Shown in pieces: positions 8,800-18,880 of a stretch of DNA of 64,000 bases. The stretch is taken from NCBI GenBank assembly GCA_011620555.1, contig WOYY01000025.1:1-64000 (forward strand). The letters are read 5' to 3'. Positions within the stretch are counted from its first letter, which is position 1; each line of letters begins with the position of its first letter. The translations under genes were made by a program, and so were the position numbers. The notes beneath the pieces were generated by a model, which saw only the letters and a list, made by a program, of their open reading frames with translations, made no database searches and was not told the origin of the DNA. Origin of the DNA: Anaerolineaceae bacterium. Lineage in GTDB: Bacteria > Chloroflexota > Anaerolineae > Anaerolineales > Anaerolineaceae.

Positions 8800-11700
8800 G
8801 TGCTCCCCACCAGGGCCCGGCCGCCTGCCGGCATGTCTCCAAGTGGAATCCTCAAACTGGGTCAGAACCTGGCAGACCACCCCGTTCTCGAAAAACAAAA
8901 AACAGTGATTGTTAACTACCTGAAATCCAATTTCGGCGGTCAGGCCTATCTGCGGATCGATAAAGCCTTCCTGCCCCTGGATGACTCCCGCTCGTCCCTG
9001 AAAACGCCCTTTGACCTGACCGCCCTGAGCCAGGTCGCAGAAGCCAAAGAGGGCAAGTCCTTTTGGCTGGCCGGCCCAATGACCCACGGACAAACGCTGC
9101 TCGGCAGCCTGCTCGTGAAACGCAGCACACCCTTCACAGCGTTCGAAAAACAAAAAATGGGCGCAATCGGCGCCCTGGTGGGCACATCGCTCTATGCTAC
9201 CCTGCAATCCATGCAGCGGGAATGGCAGCAAAAACAGCTCGCCTTGGTCCAGTCGGTCAGTGCGCAGATCTCCCAGATCAACGACCTGGATTCACTGACC
9301 GCGGCCATCACCCGTTTGGTGCAGGAAACTTTTGAATACTATTATGTGGCCGTCTTCCTGATCGAGGAAGAAACCCAGCAACTCAAGTTCCAGGCCAGCG
9401 CCTGCTCCGTTGAATGTGATCGTCCTGATTTTGAATCGCCGGACCATCCCGGGTTCGCGCTTGGCGAGCACATGATCGGGTATGTGGCTGAAACCGGCCA
9501 GGAACTGGTCGCGCCGGATGTGACCCAGGAACCGCGCTACAAGGAAGTGGACTCGCTGGATGACACCCGTTCTGAGGTCGTCCTGCCGCTCTCGGTCACT
9601 GGGACGATCTTCGGCGTTTTTGATATCCAATCCGACCGGATCTACGGTTTCAATGAAAATGACCTGATCGTGCTGCGGGCTCTGGCAGCCAATATTTCCA
9701 TTGCCATTGAAAGCACCAGGCTTTATCAAGACCTTCAGCGCCGCGCAGACCAGATAGCCACGGTGGCGGAGGCCAGCCGGGCCCTGACCCAGATCCTGGA
9801 TACCGACCAGCTCCTGCAGCGGATCGTGGACCTGATCCACAGCCGTTTCAGGTTCCCCTTCGTCCACCTCTACCTGGTTGATCCGCTCCAGTCGCAGATC
9901 ATTTTTAAAGCAGGCAGCGGTGAACGGAGTGAGCGGTTCAATGAAGCTCATGTGGCCTTTGACCTCGATGCGGTCAAAGGCGTGATCCCCTGGGTTGTGC
10001 AGCACAACAAGAGCAAACGGGTCAACGACGTGGAGAAGGAACCGCTCTATCGCAACACCCCCTTTGCAGAAGACCGCTCCGGTTCCGAATTGACCATCCC
10101 GCTGCAATTTGGTGATGAGGTCCTTGGCGTTCTGGATATCCAGAGCGGAGAACGAAACGCCTTCACCGCCGAGGACCAGCAGCTGGTGGAAACCTTTGCC
10201 GATAACATCGCCATCGCGATCCGCAATGCCCAGCTCTACCGCTCGGAAAAGTGGCGCCGCCAGGTCGCTGAGAGCCTGCGGGATGTTGCCAGCCTGCTCT
10301 CGAATAACGCTGCCCTGGATAATGTGCTTCAGGCCATCCTGGAACAACTCCACAAAAACCTGCCCTGCGACGCGGCCGGCATCTGGCTCTTCGATCCTCA
10401 GTCTACGAGAGAGACCCCCGTAGAGGAACGCCAGCTTTACCTGGCGGCCGCCCTCGCCGCGGAGGGGATGGAATCGGAGGACCTGGGACAATTGACCTTC
10501 CTGCCGGATGCCTGGGTGAAGAAAGCTCTGATGCAGGAGCAGCCCACCATCCGCCACCCGGAAGAGACCATCGGGCCCATCGCCGCCCACTATCAATTCG
10601 GCAGCGATTACTCCTCAATCTCCGCGCCGCTCCATATCGGCGATGAGATCCTTGGTATGCTCACGCTGATCCACCACCAGCCAGGCCGCTACGGTTTGGA
10701 ATCGCAGAAGATCACCTCCACCTTTGCCAGTTACGCCGCGATCGCGATCGAGAACACGAGGCTCTATGAGATCTCACAGGAGCAAGCCTGGGTTGCCACC
10801 ATCCTGCTGCAGGTCGCTCAGGCCACCCAATCCCAAACCAACCTGGAGGAACTAGGCCACACTATCGTCCGGCTGACGCCGATGGTCGTTGGGATCAAGG
10901 GCTGCGCGCTTTTCCTGCGCAACCCCGCCAACGATATCTACAGCCTGTGGGCGATCTACGGCATCGGCCCCTCCAGCGAACCGCCGGAATTCACTTTCCC
11001 GCTGCCCCTGCCCAATGCCGTCCTGCTGGCAGAACTGACCCTGACCGGGGAGCCCCTGCTGGTCATTGACCCCGAGGAGGACCTCGGCCTGCCGGAAGCG
11101 CTCGGGGAGGACCTGCTCGGGGACACCCTGATCCTGCTGCCGATCATTGCCCATGATGAAGTGCTGGGCGCCTTCATGCTGGCAAACGACCCGGCCCTGC
11201 CCGCTGTGGCGGGAAATCAACCATTGATCAGTGAAGAGCGGATGAGCATCATCCGCGGGATCATCCAGCAGACGGCTGTAGCGGTCGAGAACATCCAATT
11301 GCTGGAAGCCCGGCAGGAAGAGGCCTATATTTCCACCGTCCTCCAGCAAACGGCCCAGACCGTGGTCAGCAGCGCAGACCTGGTGGACACGCTTGATTCC
11401 GTTGTCCACCTGATGCTCATCCTGGTGGGAATTGAATCCAGCGCAATCTATATGTGGGACGGGGTGGACAAGGTTTTCATCCTCAGTGAAACAACGGATA
11501 AACCCCTCGAGGAGGACGAAACCCTGATCGGAACAACTTACGCCCCTGGCGATTTCCCGATGCTGGACACGGTGTTCAATAACGATCAACCTTTCGCCTT
11601 CCCATTTATCGAAAATGTCCTGCCGATCGAAGACTGGGACCTGGTCCTGCCGGATGACCGGCAGATGGATCCCACCCCCATTCTGGAAAGCCAGTATCCG

Positions 11701-12672
11701 CTCCTGCTGGGTTTCCCCCTTTCAGCCAAAGACGAACGCTATGGCGTCCTGATGGCGCTGGACCGCAACCTTTCCGCCAAGCGGGACCGCCGCTTTGAAC
11801 TGATCCACGGGATCGCGCAGCAGGTCTCGCTCGCCATTCAAAATGACATTTTAAACAAGGAAATGCTGGACCGCCAGCGGCTGGAACGGGAATTCCAGCT
11901 GGCCCGCGAGATCCAGCAGACCTTCCTCCCCACCCAAATTCCCCCCATACCCGGCTGGGAAATGGATGTCCGCTGGAATACCGCCCAACAGGTCGGCGGC
12001 GATTTCTATGACTATTTCCTGCTGCCGGATGGCCGCCTGGCCGTCATCATTGCGGATGTGTCCAACAAGGGTCTGGCCGCGTCGCTCTACATGACCGTGA
12101 CCCGGACCCTGATCCGGGCGGCCGCGCTCGAATCCACCTCCCCCGCCCGGGCGCTGGAAAGGGTGAACGAACTCCTCTTGATGAATTCCCAAAATGGTTT
12201 GTTCGTGACCACTTTCTACGGCCTTTTGGATATGGCCAGCGGCGTCCTGACCTACACCATAGCCGGGCACAACCCCCCACTGGTGATCCGCAACCGCGAA
12301 GGAAAAATTGAAGCGCTGAATCGGGGGGGGATTGCTCTCGGCGCCTTGCCCGATATCCACCTCGAAGACCGGACGCTCGAACTTGCACAGGGCGACTGTC
12401 TGCTGCTGTATACCGATGGGGTGACGGAGGCATTCAACAACGGCGACCAGATGTATGGCACCCCGCGCCTGATGGCGCTGTTGAGCCAGACCTTCGGGCT
12501 GTCCGCCCACCAGATATTAACCAATCTGGAAAAGGACCTTCTGGATTTCAGGGATGCCGCGCCCCTCAGCGACGATACGACCATTTTGGCGATCTGCCGA
12601 GAAAACTCACTGGCAGACCAGGACAGGGACAATGGTCTTCCTGAGAACCCCATCAACGGTGCTGCCAAATAA
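8800..12672 (+). CDS. Multi-GAF sensor protein with C-terminal SpoIIE/PP2C phosphatase
   Basis: 1290-residue phosphatase predicted to dephosphorylate the STAS antagonist in response to ligands or signals read by its GAF domains. Seen: a degenerate GAF-like segment (about 20-135), then about five GAF repeats (approximately 150-305, 320-480, 490-655, 670-830, 845-1020), each with the motifs VLPLSVTG..GVFDIQS or equivalent. A linker coiled coil (LEREFQLAREIQQTFLPTQ) leads to the PP2C domain with metal-binding GGDFYDYF, DVSNKGLAASLYM, LYTDGVTEA and SDDTTILAI, so it should be active. No transmembrane segment is visible. The GTG start follows AAGGGGG and sits 2 bases after rsbW. Its 3' end overlaps the opposite gene by 66 bases. 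Confidence 0.93.
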   Translation: MLPTRARPPAGMSPSGILKLGQNLADHPVLEKQKTVIVNYLKSNFGGQAYLRIDKAFLPLDDSRSSLKTPFDLTALSQVAEAKEGKSFWLAGPMTHGQTLLGSLLVKRSTPFTAFEKQKMGAIGALVGTSLYATLQSMQREWQQKQLALVQSVSAQISQINDLDSLTAAITRLVQETFEYYYVAVFLIEEETQQLKFQASACSVECDRPDFESPDHPGFALGEHMIGYVAETGQELVAPDVTQEPRYKEVDSLDDTRSEVVLPLSVTGTIFGVFDIQSDRIYGFNENDLIVLRALAANISIAIESTRLYQDLQRRADQIATVAEASRALTQILDTDQLLQRIVDLIHSRFRFPFVHLYLVDPLQSQIIFKAGSGERSERFNEAHVAFDLDAVKGVIPWVVQHNKSKRVNDVEKEPLYRNTPFAEDRSGSELTIPLQFGDEVLGVLDIQSGERNAFTAEDQQLVETFADNIAIAIRNAQLYRSEKWRRQVAESLRDVASLLSNNAALDNVLQAILEQLHKNLPCDAAGIWLFDPQSTRETPVEERQLYLAAALAAEGMESEDLGQLTFLPDAWVKKALMQEQPTIRHPEETIGPIAAHYQFGSDYSSISAPLHIGDEILGMLTLIHHQPGRYGLESQKITSTFASYAAIAIENTRLYEISQEQAWVATILLQVAQATQSQTNLEELGHTIVRLTPMVVGIKGCALFLRNPANDIYSLWAIYGIGPSSEPPEFTFPLPLPNAVLLAELTLTGEPLLVIDPEEDLGLPEALGEDLLGDTLILLPIIAHDEVLGAFMLANDPALPAVAGNQPLISEERMSIIRGIIQQTAVAVENIQLLEARQEEAYISTVLQQTAQTVVSSADLVDTLDSVVHLMLILVGIESSAIYMWDGVDKVFILSETTDKPLEEDETLIGTTYAPGDFPMLDTVFNNDQPFAFPFIENVLPIEDWDLVLPDDRQMDPTPILESQYPLLLGFPLSAKDERYGVLMALDRNLSAKRDRRFELIHGIAQQVSLAIQNDILNKEMLDRQRLEREFQLAREIQQTFLPTQIPPIPGWEMDVRWNTAQQVGGDFYDYFLLPDGRLAVIIADVSNKGLAASLYMTVTRTLIRAAALESTSPARALERVNELLLMNSQNGLFVTTFYGLLDMASGVLTYTIAGHNPPLVIRNREGKIEALNRGGIALGALPDIHLEDRTLELAQGDCLLLYTDGVTEAFNNGDQMYGTPRLMALLSQTFGLSAHQILTNLEKDLLDFRDAAPLSDDTTILAICRENSLADQDRDNGLPENPINGAAK

Positions 12673-14346
12673 GGCCTCCCAAAAAGGCGCCAGGCCATAT
12701 CCCCCCATCACAATACAATCCGTATTTTGTTCCCGAGCCGTCTTCAGGATCACATCGCTGGTCAGACCAATTTTCCGGCGGAGGGTGACATGCTTGCACA
12801 TCTCGCCCAAATAAGCCTTGGCCTCCTTGAGCAACGCCTGCCCCTTCGCCTTGTTGTCATTCACCACCAGCACGGAAACCCCCTTGCCATATTTTCCGGC
12901 CAGATAGGTGGCAATGTAGAGAGCTTCCTTGCCCTTCGCGCTGCCATCATAAGCCAGCAGCATCCGATTGAAGGAAGTCACCTCATTCCTGACCATCAGG
13001 ATCGGCTTGGGGCATCTGCGAACCAGCGTGCGGATTCCCGAACCCAAACGCGGAAAAATCTTGGACACAGGGGGATGACTCAGCTGGATCACCACCAGGT
13101 CATTGAACCGGGAGCGCTGGATGATCATCTCGGCCACGGTCCCTTCGGCGTGCACGAGGTTGCCGCTGATGCCGGCCTGACTCACTTGCTCAGAAAACTG
13201 CCTCTCCAGGCTCTCCCGATCTGCTCCGCCATCCTCTGCATCCGGCACCACAACCAGCCCCCGCACGTCGGATTTTTCCATCTCGGCCAGCCTGATCGCC
13301 TGCTCCAGCGCCAGCCAGCTTTTCGGCTCGCCGCTGATGGCCACCAGGATGTCCATGAATAAGGTCGTCCCGCGGTTGTCCCACAGGTCATGGGGGTTGA
13401 GCCGGATGGACCGCTCCGCTTTTGAAGGCTTTAAACGTTTGCCGGTCTTGCCCCAAATCCCCCGCAGGAAGCAGCCGACCTGGCTGCCCTGCTCCGCAAC
13501 AAAATCGGAGGCGGCTTTCTCCGCTCGAATCGACCAGCCGACCTCCTGCTGCATGTAGGTTTGGTGATCCAGGATCCAGAGGTAAAGGTCCGTCTCAGTC
13601 CGTTCCGGAAATTCCTGCAGGATCCCCTGCTCACGGATGATCCTGACGACCGGCAGGTACACCTTCTCGTACCAATCCCGGACTGCCTCCTCCCAGGGGA
13701 TCTCCCGGGATTGCTCTATGCCCATATAATAGCGGTGGACCCGGATGTGCTCCAACAAGGTGGCAGAGAGGCCCGGAAATGTCAGCTGCAGGTTCACATC
13801 CGGCAGAATCCGGTCCACCCCGCTCTCCACCAGGAAATCCGCATATTCTTCCTTCAAGATGATATCTTCCGGCGAATCATCCGGGGAGAGAGGGACTTTG
13901 GGCCGGATCTCGGTGACATAAGCCTCGACCGTGGACATGCCCATTTCCTTGGCAATTGAAACCCGGTGGTTGCCATCCAGAACGAAATAGGCATCCCCCA
14001 GTTTATAAACCCGGATCGGCGGGAGGCCCGCACTGCCCGGCGAAGTCATCATCGCTTTGACCGAAGCCCAGCGTTGCCGGTCCGCATCATGCAGCGGGAG
14101 GAAATTGTGGTTAAAATCCTGATAACGGTTCACACTCCCGACAATCGCATCGACAGGAATTTCCATCAGGCCCTTGGAGGAAAAACCGGTGGCATGCAGC
14201 CGCTTTGTCATCTCATCATAGGGCAGCAGTCCAACTGTCCGCCCGGTGATTAAAGCCCAAAGCCGCTGCAACTCCGCTTTGGAGCGCGCTTTTCGGAAAT
14301 CTTCCAGCGCTCGGCCGTATTCAACAGGGCTTTTCGAATCTGTCAT
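12607..14346 (-). CDS. ParB-like nuclease-domain / universal stress protein fusion
   Basis: 579-residue protein. Seen: an N-terminal ParB/Srx-like region (about 60-150) with MEIPVDAIVGSVNRYQDF and FVLDGNHRVSIAKEMG, a middle helical region of about 150 residues, and a C-terminal half with two UspA-like repeats (about 330-455 and 460-579). The second has the nucleotide-binding pattern VMGGYGLAPFWEALFGSTVD. Known: the GNHR motif binds nucleotides in ParB/Srx folds, and USPs often bind ATP. Inference: a stress-related nucleotide-responsive protein; no reaction can be assigned. The ATG follows CAGGAGA. The stop lies inside the end of the convergent phosphatase gene. Confidence 0.85.
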   Translation of the reverse strand: MTDSKSPVEYGRALEDFRKARSKAELQRLWALITGRTVGLLPYDEMTKRLHATGFSSKGLMEIPVDAIVGSVNRYQDFNHNFLPLHDADRQRWASVKAMMTSPGSAGLPPIRVYKLGDAYFVLDGNHRVSIAKEMGMSTVEAYVTEIRPKVPLSPDDSPEDIILKEEYADFLVESGVDRILPDVNLQLTFPGLSATLLEHIRVHRYYMGIEQSREIPWEEAVRDWYEKVYLPVVRIIREQGILQEFPERTETDLYLWILDHQTYMQQEVGWSIRAEKAASDFVAEQGSQVGCFLRGIWGKTGKRLKPSKAERSIRLNPHDLWDNRGTTLFMDILVAISGEPKSWLALEQAIRLAEMEKSDVRGLVVVPDAEDGGADRESLERQFSEQVSQAGISGNLVHAEGTVAEMIIQRSRFNDLVVIQLSHPPVSKIFPRLGSGIRTLVRRCPKPILMVRNEVTSFNRMLLAYDGSAKGKEALYIATYLAGKYGKGVSVLVVNDNKAKGQALLKEAKAYLGEMCKHVTLRRKIGLTSDVILKTAREQNTDCIVMGGYGLAPFWEALFGSTVDGVLRKTIVPVLVCQ

Positions 14347-14496
14347 TAAGTTCTCCTGGAACTTTTTGTCTTATAATTAGTTGCTTGTCCCAATCTTACC
14401 GATTAACCGGGATAAGCTCAAGGCGTGACGCTCTTTTTAATTATATAAGATTATCTTCATTTTTGATATATTGTATTATTACGGATCGTTAACCAC

Positions 14497-16187
14497 ATGT
14501 TTATCAAATTTGCAACGAATCTCAAACAACATCCCTTCCACCGGCATTTATATTTTCTGGCAATCGGCTTCCTGGCCGTCGTGGTCAACGGCTACCATTT
14601 TGGGACCTTCGATCAGGTTTTTCATATCCCCTTCCTGCTGAAGTTCATCCGGCCCGAACTCTATCCCAACGACCCCTTCCTAAACCTGCGCTGGTACCAT
14701 TTTTCCTTTTTTTGGTTTCCCTTCATCCCCCTCTATCGAGCCGGCTTGCTGCAGATCAGCATGTTCCTCGTCCATCTCCTGACGGTTTACGGCACGGTGT
14801 GGATGTTTTGGGCGCTCACAGACCACCTGTTCAAAAATGACCTGGCCGGTCTGCTGGTCACCCTGGCGCTGGTCATCCCCCACCTGGGATTCCCCGGTTT
14901 CCAGATCATCGAATTTTCACTGCTAAACCGGACCTTCGTCCTGCCCTTCCTCTTAGGCAGCATCCTCCTGTATCTGAAGGACAAAAAGTTCCTGGCCTTC
15001 GCCCTGCTGGGCTTGATGTTCAACCTGCACGTGATCTATGCCCTGTTTGTGCTGGCGATGTTCCTTTTGAACGAACTCCTGACCTTCAAATGGCGCAATG
15101 CGTGGAAGCCCATCAGCCAACTGCTGCTGTTCACGCTGGCCGGCTTGCCCGTCCTGCTTTGGCGGATGAACACCGGCAGCGGCATTGACTTCACCCTGCG
15201 CCCTGAGATGCTGGATTTTGTCACCAGTGGCTTGCTCCTCACGGCTTATCTCCCGATCTCCAAAGCGCCCTATATGATCGGCAACCTGCTGGCCGGGATT
15301 GGCACGCTCTGGGCTTTCCTCCTGGGCTACCGGCAGGCGCCGAATAACCAAAACCACAGCACCCTGCGAAATTTCGTCTACGCCATCGGCGTCCTGCTCC
15401 TCGTTGGCACCCTGGCCGCCTACGCCCTGCCCGTGACCATCCTGCTCCAGATGCAGATCCTCCGGGCCGGCGTCTTTATGCTGTATTTTGGGATGATCTA
15501 TTTTGCAGCCTTTCTCAGCACTCAATTTGAGCAGGGGCGGCTCTCCCGCCAAAGCTTTTTGATCCTCAGCCTGGCCTATATTCTGATCCCCGTCCTGACC
15601 GTCCCCGTCCTGCTGTTCTATATCATCCGCTGGCTGAAGGTTAAGGATAAGGCGACGGGCTGGCTGCTCCCCGTGGTCATTGCGATCCCGGTGGTGTCCC
15701 TGACGGTCTCTTATCTCCAGAACCTTTGGGCGCCCGGCCTGCATATCTATGGGCCGCGCTCAGATTGGCGGGAGGTTCAGGAATGGGCTAAGGAGAACAC
15801 CCCCGAAGATACGCTCTTCATCACGCCGCCGCAGATCTTCTGGCACTACACACCGGATTGGCGGGTCTTTTCAGAGCGCAGCGCCGTCGTGACCATTCCC
15901 GAGTTGATGGAAATCCCCTTTGACCCGGATTTTGAACCGGCTTCAGGGCGCGCCTCGATGCAGTTGCCCCCGGTGCAATGGAGCAATTCGACGGGAATTA
16001 TATCCGCACCCTTGAAACCACTGGCGAAGCCTTCTACACCAACACCACCGAAGACTTCATCCGTCTGGGCTGCCGGTTTCAAGCGGATTACCTCGTGGTT
16101 GAACGGGAATACAGCTATGACCTGGAACTGATCTACCAAAATCCGGGATATGCCGTTTACGCCCTGCCGGAATGCACCCAACCCTGA
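14497..16187 (+). CDS. Polytopic membrane protein, probable frameshift near the 3' end
   Basis: The open frame 14497-16131 gives a hydrophobic protein with roughly a dozen transmembrane segments, like large bacterial membrane proteins related to glycosyltransferase-C folds. A soluble tail follows (EVQEWAKENTPEDTLFITPP). Near 15936-15945 the sensible sequence moves to the -1 frame: the track ORF 15978-16187 reads NYIRTLETTGEAFY..ADYLVVEREYSYDLELIYQNPGYAVYALPE, a natural ending. The last ~60 residues of the original frame are Pro/Thr-rich and look random. I therefore describe one gene ending at 16187 with a one-base deletion or sequencing error. Function unknown. Confidence 0.75.
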
Positions 16188-16229
16188 GAAAAACCTCACG
16201 CCGCCTGGCGTTCCCAATTCCAAACATGC

Positions 16230-16235
16230 TATAAT
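16230..16235 (+). promoter_or_regulatory. -10 box (TGCTATAAT) before the PfkB gene
   Basis: Extended -10 TGC-TATAAT about 64 bases upstream of the PfkB-family start. No convincing -35. Confidence 0.4.
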
Positions 16236-16298
16236 TTTCAGGACTGAGCGCATGCTCGAAAGGGAAATCTCATTGATTCACGACCCGCAAAGAGGCCC

Positions 16299-17171
16299 AT
16301 GGCTGAACCAAATCCATCAATGAACCTGGTACCCACTGAAAAATTGGATTACCTGGTGATCGGGCATATCACTTCCGACCTGACCGACTCAGGCCCCGCC
16401 CTGGGTGGGACGGTCACTTTTTCAGGGCTGACCGCACAGGCCATGGGTCTGAAAGCCGGGATGGTCACAGCCTTCGAGCCGGAACTTGACACCTCCTCCC
16501 TCTCCTCACTGTGGATCAGGAACAAGGGGAGCCTGGAGACAACGACCTTCAAAAATATCTCGGACGGCGTCCACCGCACGCAGTTCCTCTATGAAAAAGC
16601 GGCGCCGATTGGACTGGAAGACATCCCGGACTTACCCGCGCCGCCAGAGATCGTCCATCTGGGGCCGGTTGCCAACGAAGTGGACCCGGAAATCCTCGTG
16701 AAATTTCCCGACAGCCTGAAATGTCTGACGCCGCAGGGCTGGTTCCGGGATACCGATGCGGACAATCATGTGGTGCCCAAGGTTTGGGAGCAGTGTGAAT
16801 ATGCGCTGGGCCTGGCAGATGTGGCGGTGATCAGCGTGGAAGATGTACAATATGATGAGGAAACCATCTCCAGGATGGCGGCTGAGATCCCGATCTTCGT
16901 CGTCACGGAAAACTATCGGGGCGCGCGGGTTTATTGGCATAACGACGCCCGATTCATCAAAGCGCCCAAGGTCGAATTGGTGGATGACACCGGCGCAGGC
17001 GATATCTTCGCGACAGCCTTCTTTTACCGGTTCTGGTCCATTCGTGACCCCTGGGAAGCGGGCAGGTTTGCGGTCCAAATTGCCTCAGACTCGGTCTCCC
17101 GCTCCCGCCTGGAGAGCATCCCAACCAGGGCAGAGATTGAACGGGTAAAGGCTGAGATCATCGATTTCTAA
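16299..17171 (+). CDS. PfkB-family carbohydrate/nucleoside kinase
   Basis: 290-residue ribokinase-fold kinase. Seen: an early substrate-binding Gly pair (GPALGGTVTFSGLTAQAMG) and the C-terminal signature VDDTGAGDIFATAF, whose Asp is the catalytic base. The family transfers phosphate from ATP to a sugar or nucleoside. The substrate cannot be told from the sequence. It is 10 bases upstream of parA and may be co-transcribed with it. The ATG at 16299 has AGAGG upstream; a second Met 8 residues in is possible. Confidence 0.88.
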   Translation: MAEPNPSMNLVPTEKLDYLVIGHITSDLTDSGPALGGTVTFSGLTAQAMGLKAGMVTAFEPELDTSSLSSLWIRNKGSLETTTFKNISDGVHRTQFLYEKAAPIGLEDIPDLPAPPEIVHLGPVANEVDPEILVKFPDSLKCLTPQGWFRDTDADNHVVPKVWEQCEYALGLADVAVISVEDVQYDEETISRMAAEIPIFVVTENYRGARVYWHNDARFIKAPKVELVDDTGAGDIFATAFFYRFWSIRDPWEAGRFAVQIASDSVSRSRLESIPTRAEIERVKAEIIDF

Positions 17172-17181
17172 AGGAAAATTT

Positions 17182-17985
17182 ATGGGTTTGGGCAAAATTT
17201 ACACCATTGTCAATCAAAAAGGCGGCGTTGGCAAAACCACCACCGCCATCAACCTGGGCGCCTACCTGGGTTACTTTGGTCAGCGCGTTTTAATCGTGGA
17301 TATTGATCCCCAGGCGAACGCAACGGCCTGCCTTGGGGTCGAAAAGAACACCGTCGAAGGGGGAACCTATGAGGTGCTGATCGGCGCGCAGCCGATCCTT
17401 TCGCAAATCCTGCACAACCCGCGCTTCAAGCTCTCCCTCCTGCCTTCCTCCCCCGCTCTGGCTGGCTCAGAGATCGAAATGATCGAGATGTCCCAGCGGG
17501 AATTCCGCCTGCAGCAGGTGCTCGAGCCCATCCGGCAACGCTACGATTACATCCTGATCGATTGCCCGCCCTCGCTGGGTTTGCTCACCCTCAACGGCCT
17601 GGTGGCCGCCCAGGATGGCGTCCTGATCCCTGTCCAATGTGAATATCTGGCCCTGGAAGGTCTGGGGCAGCTCACCCAGACCATTGACCGCGTCAAGAAT
17701 GCGCTCGCTGAGGACCTGAAGATCCGCGGCGTGATCCTCACGATGTATGATGCCCGCACCAACCTGGCTGCGGATGTGATCCATGAAGTCAAACGGTTTT
17801 TCGGCAAGCAGGTCTTCGAATCCGTTATTCCCCGTTCAATCCGCTTGGCAGAGGCCCCGTCTTATGGCATGCCAATTACGGTCTATGCGCCTGATTCGAG
17901 CGGCGCCCGGGCGTATGCCGCCCTGGCCAAGGAACTGCTTGTTGGTGATGATGTCAAAGTCCCGATTGTGCAGGAGGCAAGCTGA
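17182..17985 (+). CDS. parA: ParA/Soj chromosome-partitioning ATPase
   Basis: 267-residue deviant Walker A ATPase for chromosome segregation. Seen: KGGVGKTTTAINLGAYLG at the N-terminus with both lysines of the deviant motif, DIDPQANAT, DYILIDCPPSLGLLT, and a C-terminal SIRLAEAPSYGMPI typical of Soj. The ATG follows AAAGGAAAA. The parB start codon shares one base with the parA stop. Together they act on parS sites, none of which I could find in the window. Confidence 0.96.
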   Translation: MGLGKIYTIVNQKGGVGKTTTAINLGAYLGYFGQRVLIVDIDPQANATACLGVEKNTVEGGTYEVLIGAQPILSQILHNPRFKLSLLPSSPALAGSEIEMIEMSQREFRLQQVLEPIRQRYDYILIDCPPSLGLLTLNGLVAAQDGVLIPVQCEYLALEGLGQLTQTIDRVKNALAEDLKIRGVILTMYDARTNLAADVIHEVKRFFGKQVFESVIPRSIRLAEAPSYGMPITVYAPDSSGARAYAALAKELLVGDDVKVPIVQEAS

Positions 17986-18860
17986 TGGCCCGACGTCCCG
18001 GTCTTGGTAGAGGTTTGGATGCTCTGATCCCTGGGGATGATTCGAAAGAATCTTCACCCGCCGGTTCGCGGAGCGCGCAGGGCGTCCTTCAAATCCCGAT
18101 AGAGAAAATCCGATCAAACCCCCAGCAGCCTCGGACGGCCATGGACGAGGAAAAACTGCTGGAACTGGCCTCCTCCATCCGTGAACACGGCATCATTCAG
18201 CCTCTGGTTGTTTCTCCGGCACCGGATTCAGATGACTATATCCTGGTTGCAGGTGAACGCCGCCTGTTGGCAGCCGGCCTGGCCGGCCTCAAGCTCGTCC
18301 CAGCGATCACCCGCCATGTCAACCAGCAAGACCAGCTGGAACTCGCTCTGATCGAAAACGTCCAGCGCTCCGACCTCTCCCCCCTTGAGACTGCGGAAGC
18401 CTATCACCAGCTGGCCGAACGCTTTGCCCTGACCCATGAACAGATCGCCGAACGGGTGGGCAAGAGCCGGGTGAGCGTGACCAACACCCTCCGGCTGCTC
18501 AACCTGCCGGAGAAGGTCCGTCAGGCCCTGGCCGAAGGCCAGATCAGCGAAAGCCACGCCCGGGCGCTCCTGGGCCTCCCCAATGCCCAGGCGCAGCGGG
18601 CCGCCCTCAACACCGTCCTGAACCTCGGCCTGAACGTCCGCCAGACGGAAGCCCTCGTCAAGAAGATGAGCGGTGAACGGCCGCCATCCCAGGCCAAAAC
18701 GGAACCCGCCCCCGAAATCCGGGAACTGGAAACCCGTTTGCGGTCCTTCTTTGGGACGAAAGTGAACCTGAACAATGGGAAAAAAGGCGGCAGCCTGGTG
18801 ATCTATTATTATTCCGATGAGGAATTGAACACGATCCTGGATAAGATCCTGCCTGAATAA
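17985..18860 (+). CDS. parB: ParB/Spo0J chromosome-partitioning protein
   Basis: 291-residue CTP-dependent DNA clamp that loads on parS. Seen: N-terminal GLGRGLDALIP (ParA-stimulating region), IPIEKIRSNPQQPR, the CTP-binding box VAGERRLLAAG and ENVQRSDLSPLE, a central HTH (TLTHEQIAERVGKSRVSVTNTLRLL-like), and a C-terminal dimerisation region. Overlaps parA by one base (TGATG), indicating translational coupling. Confidence 0.96.
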   Translation: MARRPGLGRGLDALIPGDDSKESSPAGSRSAQGVLQIPIEKIRSNPQQPRTAMDEEKLLELASSIREHGIIQPLVVSPAPDSDDYILVAGERRLLAAGLAGLKLVPAITRHVNQQDQLELALIENVQRSDLSPLETAEAYHQLAERFALTHEQIAERVGKSRVSVTNTLRLLNLPEKVRQALAEGQISESHARALLGLPNAQAQRAALNTVLNLGLNVRQTEALVKKMSGERPPSQAKTEPAPEIRELETRLRSFFGTKVNLNNGKKGGSLVIYYYSDEELNTILDKILPE

Positions 18861-18880
18861 AGGCCGGATAAGCGCCCCCG

